Assembly: GCA_026985515.1 (NCBI GenBank)
Contig: JALSQH010000176.1
Location: forward strand, 1-9,752
Length of the DNA: 9,752 bases
Origin: a bacterium
GTDB taxonomy: Bacteria; JALSQH01
Reading direction: 5' to 3'
Shown: piece by piece, positions 1 to 7,191 of the stretch
Layout: every line of letters begins with the position of its first letter
Numbering within the stretch: the stretch's first letter is position 1
The notes under the pieces: model-generated
What the model was told of the DNA's origin: nothing
Seen by the model: only the letters and a program-made list of their open reading frames with translations
Database searches by the model: none
Made by a program: the position numbers and the translations under genes

Positions 1-2
1 AA

Positions 3-383
3 CTCGCTGACAGGGTGATGCAGAAGGTTGGGTGGCGTTTTGAGGTTTTTATTCAGATGTCAAAAAAATATATGGAAGAGGTTTTCAATCCCAATGTTCC
101 AGATGCTGAAGGTGTTAAGTATTTTTCCTGGTCAGCAAAGGCTTCCCTTTTTGGGAAAAACAGAGTTGCTCCTTTTATGCTACCTCTTTATCTCATAATT
201 TACTTCACTGAGGGAGCAAATGACGGAATGGTCTCTGTGGAATCAGCAAAGTGGGGAAAATGGCTCGGTGTTTTAGATGGAGATCACTATGGTGTTATTG
301 GACAACCCCTGGGATTGACCAGTTTTGATTACCTCGGATTCTTTCTGTCTGAGGCGAGGAGACTGGAGAGGGAGGGATTGTAA
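3..383 (+). CDS. Triacylglycerol lipase-like alpha/beta hydrolase, C-terminal part (5' end outside window)
   Basis: The reading frame is open from the window edge (L-A-D-R-V-M...), so the first methionine at base 18 is probably internal and the N-terminus lies upstream. The visible ~126 residues carry the C-terminal half of a bacterial lipase core. The motif GANDGMVSVESAKWG supplies the catalytic Asp (codon 222-224), and about 20 residues later GDHYGVIGQ supplies the catalytic His (codon 285-287). The block NDGxVSxxSAxWG followed by DHxxxxGQ is typical of secreted triacylglycerol lipases and related esterases, which hydrolyse acyl-glycerol esters. The nucleophile Ser and any signal peptide lie outside the window. 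The gene ends 66 nt before the TatT-like gene, and a promoter sits between them, so it is probably a separate transcription unit with read-through possible. The family call is fairly secure; substrate and export are not. Confidence 0.75.
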   Translation, partial: LADRVMQKVGWRFEVFIQMSKKYMEEVFNPNVPDAEGVKYFSWSAKASLFGKNRVAPFMLPLYLIIYFTEGANDGMVSVESAKWGKWLGVLDGDHYGVIGQPLGLTSFDYLGFFLSEARRLEREGL

Positions 384-398
384 GGTTGTCTTCCTCTA

Positions 399-427
399 TT
401 GACATAAATGCTTTTCTTTATTATGCT
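399..427 (+). promoter_or_regulatory. Sigma70-type promoter for the tatT-dctP-AOR operon
   Basis: A perfect -35 box TTGACA (399-404) is followed by a 17-nt spacer and a -10-like TATGCT (422-427, 4 of 6 consensus bases). Initiation about 7 nt downstream would give a leader of roughly 15 nt containing the CGGAGG ribosome binding site of the next gene (438-443). The short leader leaves little room for leader-based regulation. Read by eye, not experimentally supported. Confidence 0.7.
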
Positions 428-449
428 TAAAGAAAAACGGAGGATTGCA

Positions 450-1301
450 ATGAGAAAGGTGGCCTTTTTGCTTTTGTCAATTTTACTGGCCTTACCAGTT
501 ATGGCTGACAATTATTCAACGCCGGCTACCGGTATAGTTAAGGGTTCGTATGAAGATCTTATCAACAGGGCCAACAGTTTCTGGAAGAATCGCTATAACA
601 GGGATTCGCTTCTAAAGTCCCTTGAGCTCTATAAAAAGGCGTATGAAAAGCGTCCGGATAAAGCCTATTTCCCCGCAGTCCGTCTATCCCGGGGATACTA
701 CTTTCTTGCAGAAGCCTTTGACAGGGGAAATAAGGAAAAGATGCTGAAGGATTATGAAATGGGCAAGGATTGGGGAATAAAGGCTCTTCAGACGAACGAC
801 ATGGTGAAAAAAGCAGGAGATAAGTGGTACAAGGTGGTTAATAAGCTCGGAAAGGAATACATTGAAGCGATGTACTGGACGGCAGTAAACCTTGGAAAAT
901 GGTCCAAGCTTTATGGAATCATGAAATCAATCTTTAACCTTTCAAAAGTCAAAAGCCTGATCAGGCGTGTGGGAGAACTTGATCCAACCTTCTTTTATGG
1001 AGCACCAGATCGCTACTGGGGAGCTTACTATGCCGCCATTCCCGGCTTGATGGGAGGAAGTCTTAAGAAATCAAAGGAGCATTTTGAAAAATCACTGAAG
1101 ATAGCGCCCTATTACCTTGAGACAAAAGTTCTCTACGCTGAATTTTATGCGGTTAAAAAAGGGGATAAAAAGCTTTTTAAGAAATTGCTTAATGAGGTAT
1201 TGAAGGCGGATGTTAATGTTTATCCAGATGTAATTCCTGAGCAGAAGGTTTCTCAGGACAAGGCAAGGGAGTTATTGAAGAAGATTGACGAATTGTTTTA
1301 A
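450..1301 (+). CDS. tatT: TRAP transporter-associated TatT-like periplasmic protein
   Basis: This is a 283-residue exported helical-repeat protein of the TatT family (T component of TRAP transporters, described from Treponema pallidum), which partners the DctP-type binding protein encoded next. The start at 450 is preceded by CGGAGG (438-443) at good spacing; an upstream in-frame start at 408 lies inside the promoter and is unlikely. Residues 1-20 form a signal peptide (MRKVAFLLLSILLALPVMA) with a type I cleavage site rather than a lipobox. TPR-like segments include LLKSLELYKKAYEKRPDKAY. From about residue 180 comes the family hallmark: YGAPDRYWGAYYA, then PGLMGGSLKKSKEHFEKSL and LETKVLYAEFYA. 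In the family, a trimeric TatT with hydrophobic pores docks the binding protein. Here it is 9 nt upstream of dctP, but no permease gene follows. The family call is strong; the ligand is unknown. Confidence 0.85.
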   Translation: MRKVAFLLLSILLALPVMADNYSTPATGIVKGSYEDLINRANSFWKNRYNRDSLLKSLELYKKAYEKRPDKAYFPAVRLSRGYYFLAEAFDRGNKEKMLKDYEMGKDWGIKALQTNDMVKKAGDKWYKVVNKLGKEYIEAMYWTAVNLGKWSKLYGIMKSIFNLSKVKSLIRRVGELDPTFFYGAPDRYWGAYYAAIPGLMGGSLKKSKEHFEKSLKIAPYYLETKVLYAEFYAVKKGDKKLFKKLLNEVLKADVNVYPDVIPEQKVSQDKARELLKKIDELF

Positions 1302-1310
1302 GGGGGGATC

Positions 1311-2312
1311 ATGAAGAAAATAATTATTGCGGTGGTGGGAGTAATTTTTATTTCGTTGCCCCTCTATGGGGGAAAGATAATTATGAAATTCGCCAACATT
1401 GCACCTGAAGATTCTCCATGGCATGAAGCCCTGAAGCAGTTTAAAAGCGAAGTTTACAGAGATTCTGGGGGACAACTTATTGTGAAGCTCTACATGGGTG
1501 GTCGGCTTGGGGATGAAAACACGATGGTGGAGAAAACAGTTTATGGAGCAATAGAGTGTTCCGGAATAAGTACAGGTGCAGTGGCAACCATTATTCCATC
1601 CATCCAGGTTTTTGAACTTCCCTTTGTGTGGAACAGTTATGATGAATATGATTATGTGACAGCCCACTATCTCCAGCCCTATTTTGCAAAGAAGTTGAGA
1701 GCGAAGGGACTTTTCCTTTTGGGATTTGTGGAGCATGGATGGAGAAATTTTCATTCGCGGACAAAACCAATCAGATGGCCAGATGATTTAAAAGGGATGA
1801 GGGTTCGTTCCCAGCAGAGTAAACTTCATGTAGAATTCTGGAAAACTCTTGGAGCCATACCCATTCCCATACCAATACCAAAGGTGCTTGATGCCTTTAA
1901 AAACGGAATTATTGAAGGTGGATCAAATACCCTTATTCTTACAGCTGCGCTGGGCTGGTATCAGTACCTCAAGTATATAACCCTTTCAAGGCATGTTTTC
2001 CAGCCTGTGGCAGTATTTTGCAACCTGAGGTGGTGGAATTCTCTGCCTGAAAAGTTGAGAAAGGTGATTTTAAAGAATTATCAGCCTCTTCCACCGAGAA
2101 TCCACGAAAAGCTAAAAGTTTCAACAAAGGAGTTGATTAAGGGTTTTAAAAGTTCCGGAATCCAGATTATTGAACTGACTCCACAGCAGAAAGAAGCGTT
2201 TAAGGAAAAATTCAAAAATTTTCCACGCAAGATGGAGCCCCTGATAGGCAGGGATGCACTCAATCTTCTTCTCAGGGGGAAACAGGATTACAGAAAGCAT
2301 AAATCGAAATAG
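1311..2312 (+). CDS. dctP: TRAP transporter solute-binding protein, DctP/TatP family
   Basis: This 333-residue periplasmic substrate-binding protein belongs to the tripartite ATP-independent transporters, which usually capture organic acids. AGGGGGG (1301-1307) precedes the ATG. Residues 1-20 are a signal peptide (MKKIIIAVVGVIFISLPLYG). The mature start (IIMKFANIAPEDSPWHEAL) and YMGGRLGDENTMVEKTVYGAIE match the DctP fold. DLKGMRVR, around residues 159-166, holds the conserved Arg that normally salt-bridges the ligand carboxylate. GAIPIPIPIPKVLDAFKNGIIEGG aligns with the family pattern GANPVPxPxxEVYxALxxGVVDG. The segment after it reads SNT where many members have an acidic or Asn ligand contact, so specificity may differ from C4-dicarboxylates. 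Pairing with TatT fits the TatP subgroup, proposed to bind hydrophobic ligands. Its stop codon TAG overlaps the AGGAGG that serves the AOR gene, indicating translational linkage. Confidence 0.9.
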   Translation: MKKIIIAVVGVIFISLPLYGGKIIMKFANIAPEDSPWHEALKQFKSEVYRDSGGQLIVKLYMGGRLGDENTMVEKTVYGAIECSGISTGAVATIIPSIQVFELPFVWNSYDEYDYVTAHYLQPYFAKKLRAKGLFLLGFVEHGWRNFHSRTKPIRWPDDLKGMRVRSQQSKLHVEFWKTLGAIPIPIPIPKVLDAFKNGIIEGGSNTLILTAALGWYQYLKYITLSRHVFQPVAVFCNLRWWNSLPEKLRKVILKNYQPLPPRIHEKLKVSTKELIKGFKSSGIQIIELTPQQKEAFKEKFKNFPRKMEPLIGRDALNLLLRGKQDYRKHKSK

Positions 2313-2320
2313 GAGGTAAT

Positions 2321-4327
2321 ATGGCTGGCGGATACATGGGTAAGATTCTGTGGGTTGATCTCAGTGAAGGGAAATGGTGGGAGGAAGAGCTTCCTGAAGA
2401 AATTTACAGAAATTTCCTGGGAGGATATGGCCTTGGTGCCAGAATCATTTACGAAAGACAACCGGCGGGAGTTGAGCCCCTTTCACCTGAGGCAATTTTT
2501 GGGGTTACTGCAGGGGTGCTTACTGGAACAGGTGCTCTTTTCATGGGAAGATACACCGCTGTGGGAAAGTCGCCTCTTACTGGGGGATGGGGTGATTCAA
2601 ACTCAGGTGGTTACTTTGCTCCAGCTATAAAACAGGCAGGTTACGATGCCATTTTCTTCAGAGGAAAAGCTGAAAAACCTGTGTATCTTGCAATTATCGG
2701 AGATAAAATTGAGTTGAGAGACGCTTCTCATCTCTGGGGTGTGGATGCGGTGGAAGCGGAGAAGAGGCTGAAAGAAGAGGTGGGGCAGAAAAGAGCTCAG
2801 GTAGCTGTAATAGGACAGGCGGCGGAAAATCTCTCCCTCATTTCAGGGATCATCACGGACAGAGGCAGAATTGCTGCGAGGTCTGGTCTTGGTGCAGTGA
2901 TGGGTTCAAAAAATCTCAAAGCCATTGTTCTTGCAGGTAGGGCAAGAATAAATGTTGCTGATCGGAAGAGGATGACCGAGATAACGAGAACATACATGAA
3001 GAAATTTGAGGGGAAAATGCTCCTCGAGGCGCTTCTGAAGGGTCCAGGTTTGAGATTTCTTGCTCGACTTCTCTCCAGAAAGTTGCCCTTCGGTATCAGG
3101 CAGGAAGGGTGGCAGTGGAAGGCAATTCTCAAAAGATATGGAACATCAGGTATTTCTGCTCTCAGTGCCCTCAATGGAGACATGCCCATCAAGAACTGGG
3201 CTGGAGCTGGTATTGTTGACTTTCCCATAAGTAAAGCAAAAAAGGTCAGTGATGACGCGGTAATTGCCTTTGAGAAGGAAAAGTACAACTGCTACAGCTG
3301 TCCCCTTGGATGTGGGGGAATATTTGAGCTGAATAGAGAGAAATATGGATTTGAAGAATCCCACAAACCCGAGTATGAAACCCTTGGAGTTTTTGGAGGA
3401 CTCATTCTCAACGATGATATTGACATAATAATCAAAATGAATGAGATGGCTAACAGAGCAGGAATTGACACAATTTCAGCTGGAGAAACAATTGCCTTTG
3501 CCTTTGAAGCTTATGAAAGGGGCTATCTGACAAATTCTGACACTGATGGTCTGGAGCTGGTATGGGGTAACGGAGAGGCTGCCTATAAGTTGCTTGAGAA
3601 GATGATAAAGAGGGAGGGAATAGGAGATATACTGGCAGATGGTATAAAGAAGGCAATTGAAAAACTTGGAAAGAAAGAGATGGCAGAGTTTGGAATGCAT
3701 GCAGGGGGACAGGAACTTCCCATGCACGATCCAAGGTATGACCCTGGTTATGGAATAGGATATGAGGGTGAACCCACCCCAGGCAGACACACCATTGCTT
3801 CTTACACATATCAGGAGTTAATGGCAATTTATAAAAAATACAAAGATGTGCCAAAGGAACCACCTCTCTACAACATAAAGAACAAGTACTCAACTGAAAA
3901 TAAGGGAAGGGGCCAGATGTACGCAAGTCTCTGGCAGGAGCTGAATAATGGATGTGGAGGTTGTCTTTTCGGATTGCAAACTGGTATAGATCTCCCACTT
4001 GTTGAGTGGTTGAATGCTGCGACTGGCTGGAACCTCTCTGAGGAGGAGTATCTGAAAATAGCGAAAAGAATGAAAACACTCAGACAGGCTTTTAACGCCA
4101 GAGAGGGGATTGTACCCGGAAGGGACTTCAGAATGCCTGGAAGAGCCACCGGTCATCCACCATTGAAATATGGACCTGTTGCAGGTGTTACACTTGATAT
4201 GAAAAAATTGGTTGGAGATTTCTGGAAGGAGCTTGGATGGAATCCGGAAACTGGAATTCCAGAAAAGAAAACCCTTGAAGAGCTTGGTCTGGATTTTGTT
4301 CTGAAAGATCTTTATCCGGAGGGATAA
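2321..4327 (+). CDS. aor: Aldehyde:ferredoxin oxidoreductase (tungsten/molybdenum-bis-pterin AOR family)
   Basis: This 668-residue cytoplasmic enzyme is expected to oxidise aldehydes to carboxylic acids (or act in reverse) using ferredoxin and a tungstopterin plus a [4Fe-4S] cluster. AGGAGG (2311-2316) precedes the ATG. The N-terminal domain begins MGKILWVDLSEGKWWEEELP and includes FLGGYGLGARIIYE, TGTGALFMGRYTAVGKSPLTGGWGDSNSGG and GQAAENLS, typical pterin-contact segments of the family. Cluster cysteines are C324, C327 and C331 (NCYSCPLGC), with C545 or C548 (NGCGGCLFG) as the distant fourth ligand. KPEYETLG (about residue 350) and DPRYDPGYGIGY are further family landmarks. The protein is longer than the classical ~605-residue hyperthermophile enzymes; the extra length seems to lie around residues 210-275. 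A MoaD-like gene directly downstream is a usual AOR companion. The exact substrate class cannot be told from sequence. Confidence 0.93.
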   Translation: MAGGYMGKILWVDLSEGKWWEEELPEEIYRNFLGGYGLGARIIYERQPAGVEPLSPEAIFGVTAGVLTGTGALFMGRYTAVGKSPLTGGWGDSNSGGYFAPAIKQAGYDAIFFRGKAEKPVYLAIIGDKIELRDASHLWGVDAVEAEKRLKEEVGQKRAQVAVIGQAAENLSLISGIITDRGRIAARSGLGAVMGSKNLKAIVLAGRARINVADRKRMTEITRTYMKKFEGKMLLEALLKGPGLRFLARLLSRKLPFGIRQEGWQWKAILKRYGTSGISALSALNGDMPIKNWAGAGIVDFPISKAKKVSDDAVIAFEKEKYNCYSCPLGCGGIFELNREKYGFEESHKPEYETLGVFGGLILNDDIDIIIKMNEMANRAGIDTISAGETIAFAFEAYERGYLTNSDTDGLELVWGNGEAAYKLLEKMIKREGIGDILADGIKKAIEKLGKKEMAEFGMHAGGQELPMHDPRYDPGYGIGYEGEPTPGRHTIASYTYQELMAIYKKYKDVPKEPPLYNIKNKYSTENKGRGQMYASLWQELNNGCGGCLFGLQTGIDLPLVEWLNAATGWNLSEEEYLKIAKRMKTLRQAFNAREGIVPGRDFRMPGRATGHPPLKYGPVAGVTLDMKKLVGDFWKELGWNPETGIPEKKTLEELGLDFVLKDLYPEG

Positions 4328-4364
4328 ATTGAGAGGAGGAAGTTTACTCTCAGTTTTGATCTCA

Positions 4365-4667
4365 ATGAGTTCAATGAGATGCAGGGGGCCCGTGAAGGTA
4401 AAAGTCACGGCGGGGATCTTTGTTGATGGGAAAAATGTTACTGAAGAGATGGAAATAGGGTTAGAGAAAAGGGCAAGCATAAGAGATCTCTTCAGGTGTC
4501 TTGACAGGCAGGAAAAGTTCCCGCCGGGCACTTTCAAAAAATTAATGAAAGATCCGGGTATTACGCTTCTTCTCAATGGTAAGCGGTTGAGTGTACCTGA
4601 AGACCTTGATACTGAACTTAAGGATGGCGACGAAGTTACAATAATATCAAGTGTGGCAGGAGGTTAA
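4365..4667 (+). CDS. MoaD/ThiS-like ubiquitin-fold sulfur carrier
   Basis: This is a small beta-grasp protein, 100 residues from this start. It opens with a strand KVKVTAGIFVDG, continues through LLLNGKRLSVPEDLDTELKDGDEVTIISSVAGG and ends in the exposed Gly-Gly that MoaD/ThiS proteins use as an acyl-adenylate/thiocarboxylate. Next to an AOR gene it most likely supplies sulfur for the dithiolene of the tungsto/molybdopterin cofactor. The start is uncertain. ATG 4365 has no good ribosome binding site. TTG 4329 has GGAGGG (4318-4323) at 5-nt spacing and would couple to the AOR stop. GTG 4392 has AGGGGG (4383-4388) very close and gives the most typical family length (about 91 residues). The C-terminal part is secure. 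The last codons GCA-GGA-GGT also form the ribosome binding site of the next gene. Confidence 0.8.
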   Translation: MSSMRCRGPVKVKVTAGIFVDGKNVTEEMEIGLEKRASIRDLFRCLDRQEKFPPGTFKKLMKDPGITLLLNGKRLSVPEDLDTELKDGDEVTIISSVAGG

Positions 4668-4668
4668 G

Positions 4669-5505
4669 ATGGGAATAAAAGAACATTATGAGGATACTTT
4701 TACCGGGGTGGGAGGTGTAAAACTTTACTGCCAGAGATACATTGTGGATGAACCAAAGGCAACGGTGGTTGTGGTTCACGGGCTTGGAGAACATTCGGGC
4801 AGGTATGGCAATGTTATAAACGCACTGGTTCCCGAGGGATACAACATTTTCCTCTACGACCTCAGGGGTCACGGAAAATCTGAAGGTCAGAGAGGACATG
4901 TTTACAATTTTGATCATTATATTGAAGATACCAGGATATTTGTGGAAAATGCCCGTGATAGAACAGGTCTGCTCACAATTTTACTTGGCCACAGCATGGG
5001 TGGCCTTATTGTTCTTCTCTTCGGAGAAAAGTATCAGGACCTTATAAAACTGCTCGTGGCATCTGGACCTGCGGTTAAAATAGCTGTGGAAGTACCAAAA
5101 TGGAAAGAAGCGATTGGAAAATTTGTTTCCAATATCTTTCCAACTTTATCCATGACAAATGAGATTGATCCCTCCCTCCTCAGCCATGATCCGGTGGTTG
5201 TAAAGGAGTATGAAAATGATCCTCTGGTCATAAGAAAAGTTTCAGCAAGATGGTTCACAGAATTTCTTCGTGCACAGAAGGAAGTCCTTGAGAATGCTCA
5301 TAAGTTGAAACTTCCCCTTCTCCTCCAGCAGGGGGGTGATGATCAGATTGTGAGCCCGGATGGTGCAAAGGAGTTCTATGAGAGAGCTGGATCAGAGGAT
5401 AAGGAACTGAAGATCTATCCAGGTCTCTATCACGAAATTTACAATGAAACCGAAAAGGAAAAAGTACTGAGTGATCTTACGGAGTGGTTGAAGAAAAGAA
5501 TATAA
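4669..5505 (+). CDS. Alpha/beta hydrolase, monoacylglycerol lipase / lysophospholipase type
   Basis: This 278-residue protein is likely a cytoplasmic serine hydrolase acting on monoacylglycerols, lysophospholipids or similar esters. The start at 4669 has AGGAGG (4658-4663) at 5-nt spacing and lies 1 nt after the preceding stop. The oxyanion-hole segment is VVHGLGEHSGRYGNV, followed by LYDLRGHGKSEGQRGHV, a signature of the Hydrolase_4/MGL group. The catalytic triad is visible: S109 in GHSMGG, D225 in GGDDQIVSP and H255 in LYHEIYNE. No signal peptide or membrane segment is evident. As the last gene of the tatT-dctP-AOR-moaD run, and with a lipase upstream of that run, it suggests the module deals with ester-derived compounds. 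The true substrate is unknown; thioesterase or carboxylesterase activity is also possible. Confidence 0.9.
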   Translation: MGIKEHYEDTFTGVGGVKLYCQRYIVDEPKATVVVVHGLGEHSGRYGNVINALVPEGYNIFLYDLRGHGKSEGQRGHVYNFDHYIEDTRIFVENARDRTGLLTILLGHSMGGLIVLLFGEKYQDLIKLLVASGPAVKIAVEVPKWKEAIGKFVSNIFPTLSMTNEIDPSLLSHDPVVVKEYENDPLVIRKVSARWFTEFLRAQKEVLENAHKLKLPLLLQQGGDDQIVSPDGAKEFYERAGSEDKELKIYPGLYHEIYNETEKEKVLSDLTEWLKKRI

Positions 5506-5509
5506 AAAA

Positions 5510-5585
5510 TGGTGGAGCTGAGCGGACTCGAACCGCCGACCTCCTGAATGCCATTCAGGCGCTCTCCCAACTGAGCTACAGCCCC
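5510..5585 (-). tRNA. tRNA-Ala (anticodon GGC)
   Basis: The reverse complement begins GGGGCTGTAGCTCAG and folds into a full 76-nt cloverleaf. The acceptor arm GGGGCTG pairs with CAGCTCC (one G-T wobble), followed by discriminator A and an encoded CCA. The D-arm has the usual GCTCAGTTGGGAGAGC. The anticodon stem CCTGA/TCAGG encloses loop ATGGCAT, giving GGC (Ala, codon GCC and wobble GCT). The T-arm contains GGTTCGAGTCC. Directly after CCA the transcript runs into six U residues, which may help end transcription. It converges with the hydrolase gene, whose stop codon is 5 nt away. Confidence 0.97.
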
Positions 5586-5592
5586 ACGACAA

Positions 5593-5625
5593 ATTTTATT
5601 TTACCACTTTGAAGCAGGAATGCAA
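5593..5625 (-). promoter_or_regulatory. Probable promoter of tRNA-Ala
   Basis: Reading the - strand upstream of the tRNA, a weak -35-like TTGCAT (5625-5620) is followed after 16 nt by a good -10 box TAAAAT (5603-5598), which is repeated in tandem at 5598-5593. Initiation would fall a few bases before the mature tRNA 5' end at 5585. The -35 region overlaps the start codon region of the + strand lipoprotein gene. Moderate support only. Confidence 0.45.
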
Positions 5626-7188
5626 GTGATAAAAAGCAGAGGTCTTATTTTTTTGTTTTCTATTTGTTTTCTGATTTTTTCCGCGGTATCCTGCAAGAGG
5701 AAGGAAACCGGCGGCAGGGTCAATGCAAATCTGGAAAAAGTGGTTACTCTTAATTTTTCTCCATCCAGAACAGAGGAAAGGCTGAAGAGTTTTGGCGGGA
5801 TTCATCCTCTTGATCTCTCTGTCCTCTCCATGAATTACTTCAGGAGAGGAGAAATTGGTCGAGGAATAAAGTTGCTTGAAACTCTTTTTTCTCAGTATCC
5901 CATATATCATACCGGAGGTGGACTCGTTTTTGGATACAGCAGAAAATGGAAAATTGGAAGGGGGGTACACAGAAAGAAAAGGAAGTTCTGGTGGTCTTGT
6001 ATGGCTCAATCTGCTGTGGCTATGGCTTTATACAGGGCTTATCTCGTTTCGGGAGAGAAAAAATATATCAACAGCATTGAAGAAGTGTTAAAACCGGTTG
6101 TTACTCTCACTGATAATGGAGGTGGAGCTGTAAGAGTTGGTAATGGAAGGTGGTATCTTGAGTATGTTTTTCGCGGTGCCAGCGAGAAAAATGTAGAATT
6201 TGTTCTGAATGGGTTTCTTTACTCCCTCCTGGTTATCGGGTATCTGAGTAAAGAATTGCACTGGAGCTGGTTAAAAAAGGCTTTTGAGGATGGCGTTACA
6301 GCATACTTGAATTTAAGAGAAAAATTTTTCTACACAACAAATGGTGCAGAGTGGACACTTTACAGTTTACTTCCCTCCATTGACCCACCCCATTACCACA
6401 TTTTCGTTATTGAACTTCTTGATTCCCTCTGGCAGATTTCAAAAATAGATATCTTTAAAAGGGATGCTGTAAAGTGGACAAAAATTCTTTTTAAGAATTA
6501 CCCCTTTCTTGAAAAAAGTAATGAGCTCTACTGGTCTTCGGTGGGCCCCCCCTACTGGTGGTGGGTGGATATAAGATATGGGATTCTGTTCAAATATTCC
6601 GGCAAAAAGATTTTTGTAAAAGGGTGGAAAGATGGAATCAGGAATCTTTCCTCTCTCATTTTTGCAATGGGCAGGAAGAGGAGTAGTTTAATTACTCTTT
6701 CAATCCTGGCAGAAGATAATGTACCCGTTATCACTTTTACACAGGATTTAAAAGAATTCACTGAAAAAGAGGTACAGTATAAACCTCTATTGATCAGGTT
6801 TAAGAGAAAATATAAAGATGGGGTAAGGGTAGTGTTTAACCATGCTGATTCCCCTGTTAATATTCTTGTGATCGGCAGGGTGACGGGTTTAAAAGAAAAT
6901 TCGCAGATTAGGTGTTCACGATTATTTCTGGAATTTGATAATGGAATTGTTGTGAAGAAGTATAACCCTCCTTTGCCTTCCAGATTTATTCTTCCAGTTT
7001 CCTTTTTATCTTTTTACCCTGAGAAAAAAGGACCATGGAAGTTGAAGGCTCTAAGGCTCTTCCCATGCTATAGAAATGGGTATTCAATTGACGTTGAGGG
7101 AGTATATTTGTTCAACAATGTTCTGGCTCTTGAAGAAGTAGCAAGAAAATTTTCCCCATACAGGGTAGTTCTCGTTCCCCATGGATAA
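5626..7188 (+). CDS. Lipoprotein with D-glucuronyl C5-epimerase-like domain
   Basis: A 520-residue exported lipoprotein. GTG 5626 is preferred because AGGA (5616-5619) then sits 6 nt upstream; ATG 5620 would abut it. Residues 1-22 are a signal peptide ending FSAVSC, with lipid-anchored C23. From about residue 100 to 300 the sequence follows the C-terminal catalytic domain of heparosan D-glucuronyl C5-epimerases (Glce/PF06662). FWWSCMAQSAVAMALYRAYL corresponds to the WYSAMAQGQAISTLVRAYL pattern. GGGAVRVGNGRWYLEY (from 165) and FVLNGFLYSLL (from 192) match the (W)YEEYP...FVLNGFMYSL block. SLLPSIDPPHYHIFVIELL matches the xYHxxHIxQL segment. These hold most of the family's active-site Tyr/Glu region. 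Residues from about 300 to the end, rich in beta-strand patterns, are unrecognised. It probably acts on, or binds, a uronic-acid polysaccharide at the cell surface. Epimerase activity is inferred, not proven. Confidence 0.75.
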   Translation: MIKSRGLIFLFSICFLIFSAVSCKRKETGGRVNANLEKVVTLNFSPSRTEERLKSFGGIHPLDLSVLSMNYFRRGEIGRGIKLLETLFSQYPIYHTGGGLVFGYSRKWKIGRGVHRKKRKFWWSCMAQSAVAMALYRAYLVSGEKKYINSIEEVLKPVVTLTDNGGGAVRVGNGRWYLEYVFRGASEKNVEFVLNGFLYSLLVIGYLSKELHWSWLKKAFEDGVTAYLNLREKFFYTTNGAEWTLYSLLPSIDPPHYHIFVIELLDSLWQISKIDIFKRDAVKWTKILFKNYPFLEKSNELYWSSVGPPYWWWVDIRYGILFKYSGKKIFVKGWKDGIRNLSSLIFAMGRKRSSLITLSILAEDNVPVITFTQDLKEFTEKEVQYKPLLIRFKRKYKDGVRVVFNHADSPVNILVIGRVTGLKENSQIRCSRLFLEFDNGIVVKKYNPPLPSRFILPVSFLSFYPEKKGPWKLKALRLFPCYRNGYSIDVEGVYLFNNVLALEEVARKFSPYRVVLVPHG

Positions 7189-7191
7189 AAG

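Noticed and set aside
408-449. Upstream in-frame start for the TatT-like gene
   Set aside because: It would begin between the -35 and -10 boxes of the operon promoter, lacks a ribosome binding site and would add a charged extension in front of a good signal peptide.
1272-1754. A 160-codon - strand frame opposite the start of dctP
   Set aside because: Antisense to the signal peptide and conserved core of the binding protein, with no recognisable domain; a shadow frame.
1857-1880. Ile-Pro repeat (IPIPIPIP) in dctP as a possible repeat expansion
   Set aside because: It aligns without length change to the family pattern GANPVPxPxxEVY, so it is a normal substrate-binding loop, and the codons are mixed.
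3450-4576. Long - strand open frames opposite the AOR and MoaD-like genes (up to 228 codons)
   Set aside because: They lie antisense to genes with clear family motifs, have no ribosome binding sites and encode low-complexity Ser/Leu/Pro-rich sequence typical of shadow frames.
5392-5592. A 66-residue - strand frame translating as CSSVGRAPEWHSGGRRFESAQLH
   Set aside because: It is the well-known false translation of a tRNA-Ala gene; the real feature is the tRNA at 5510-5585.
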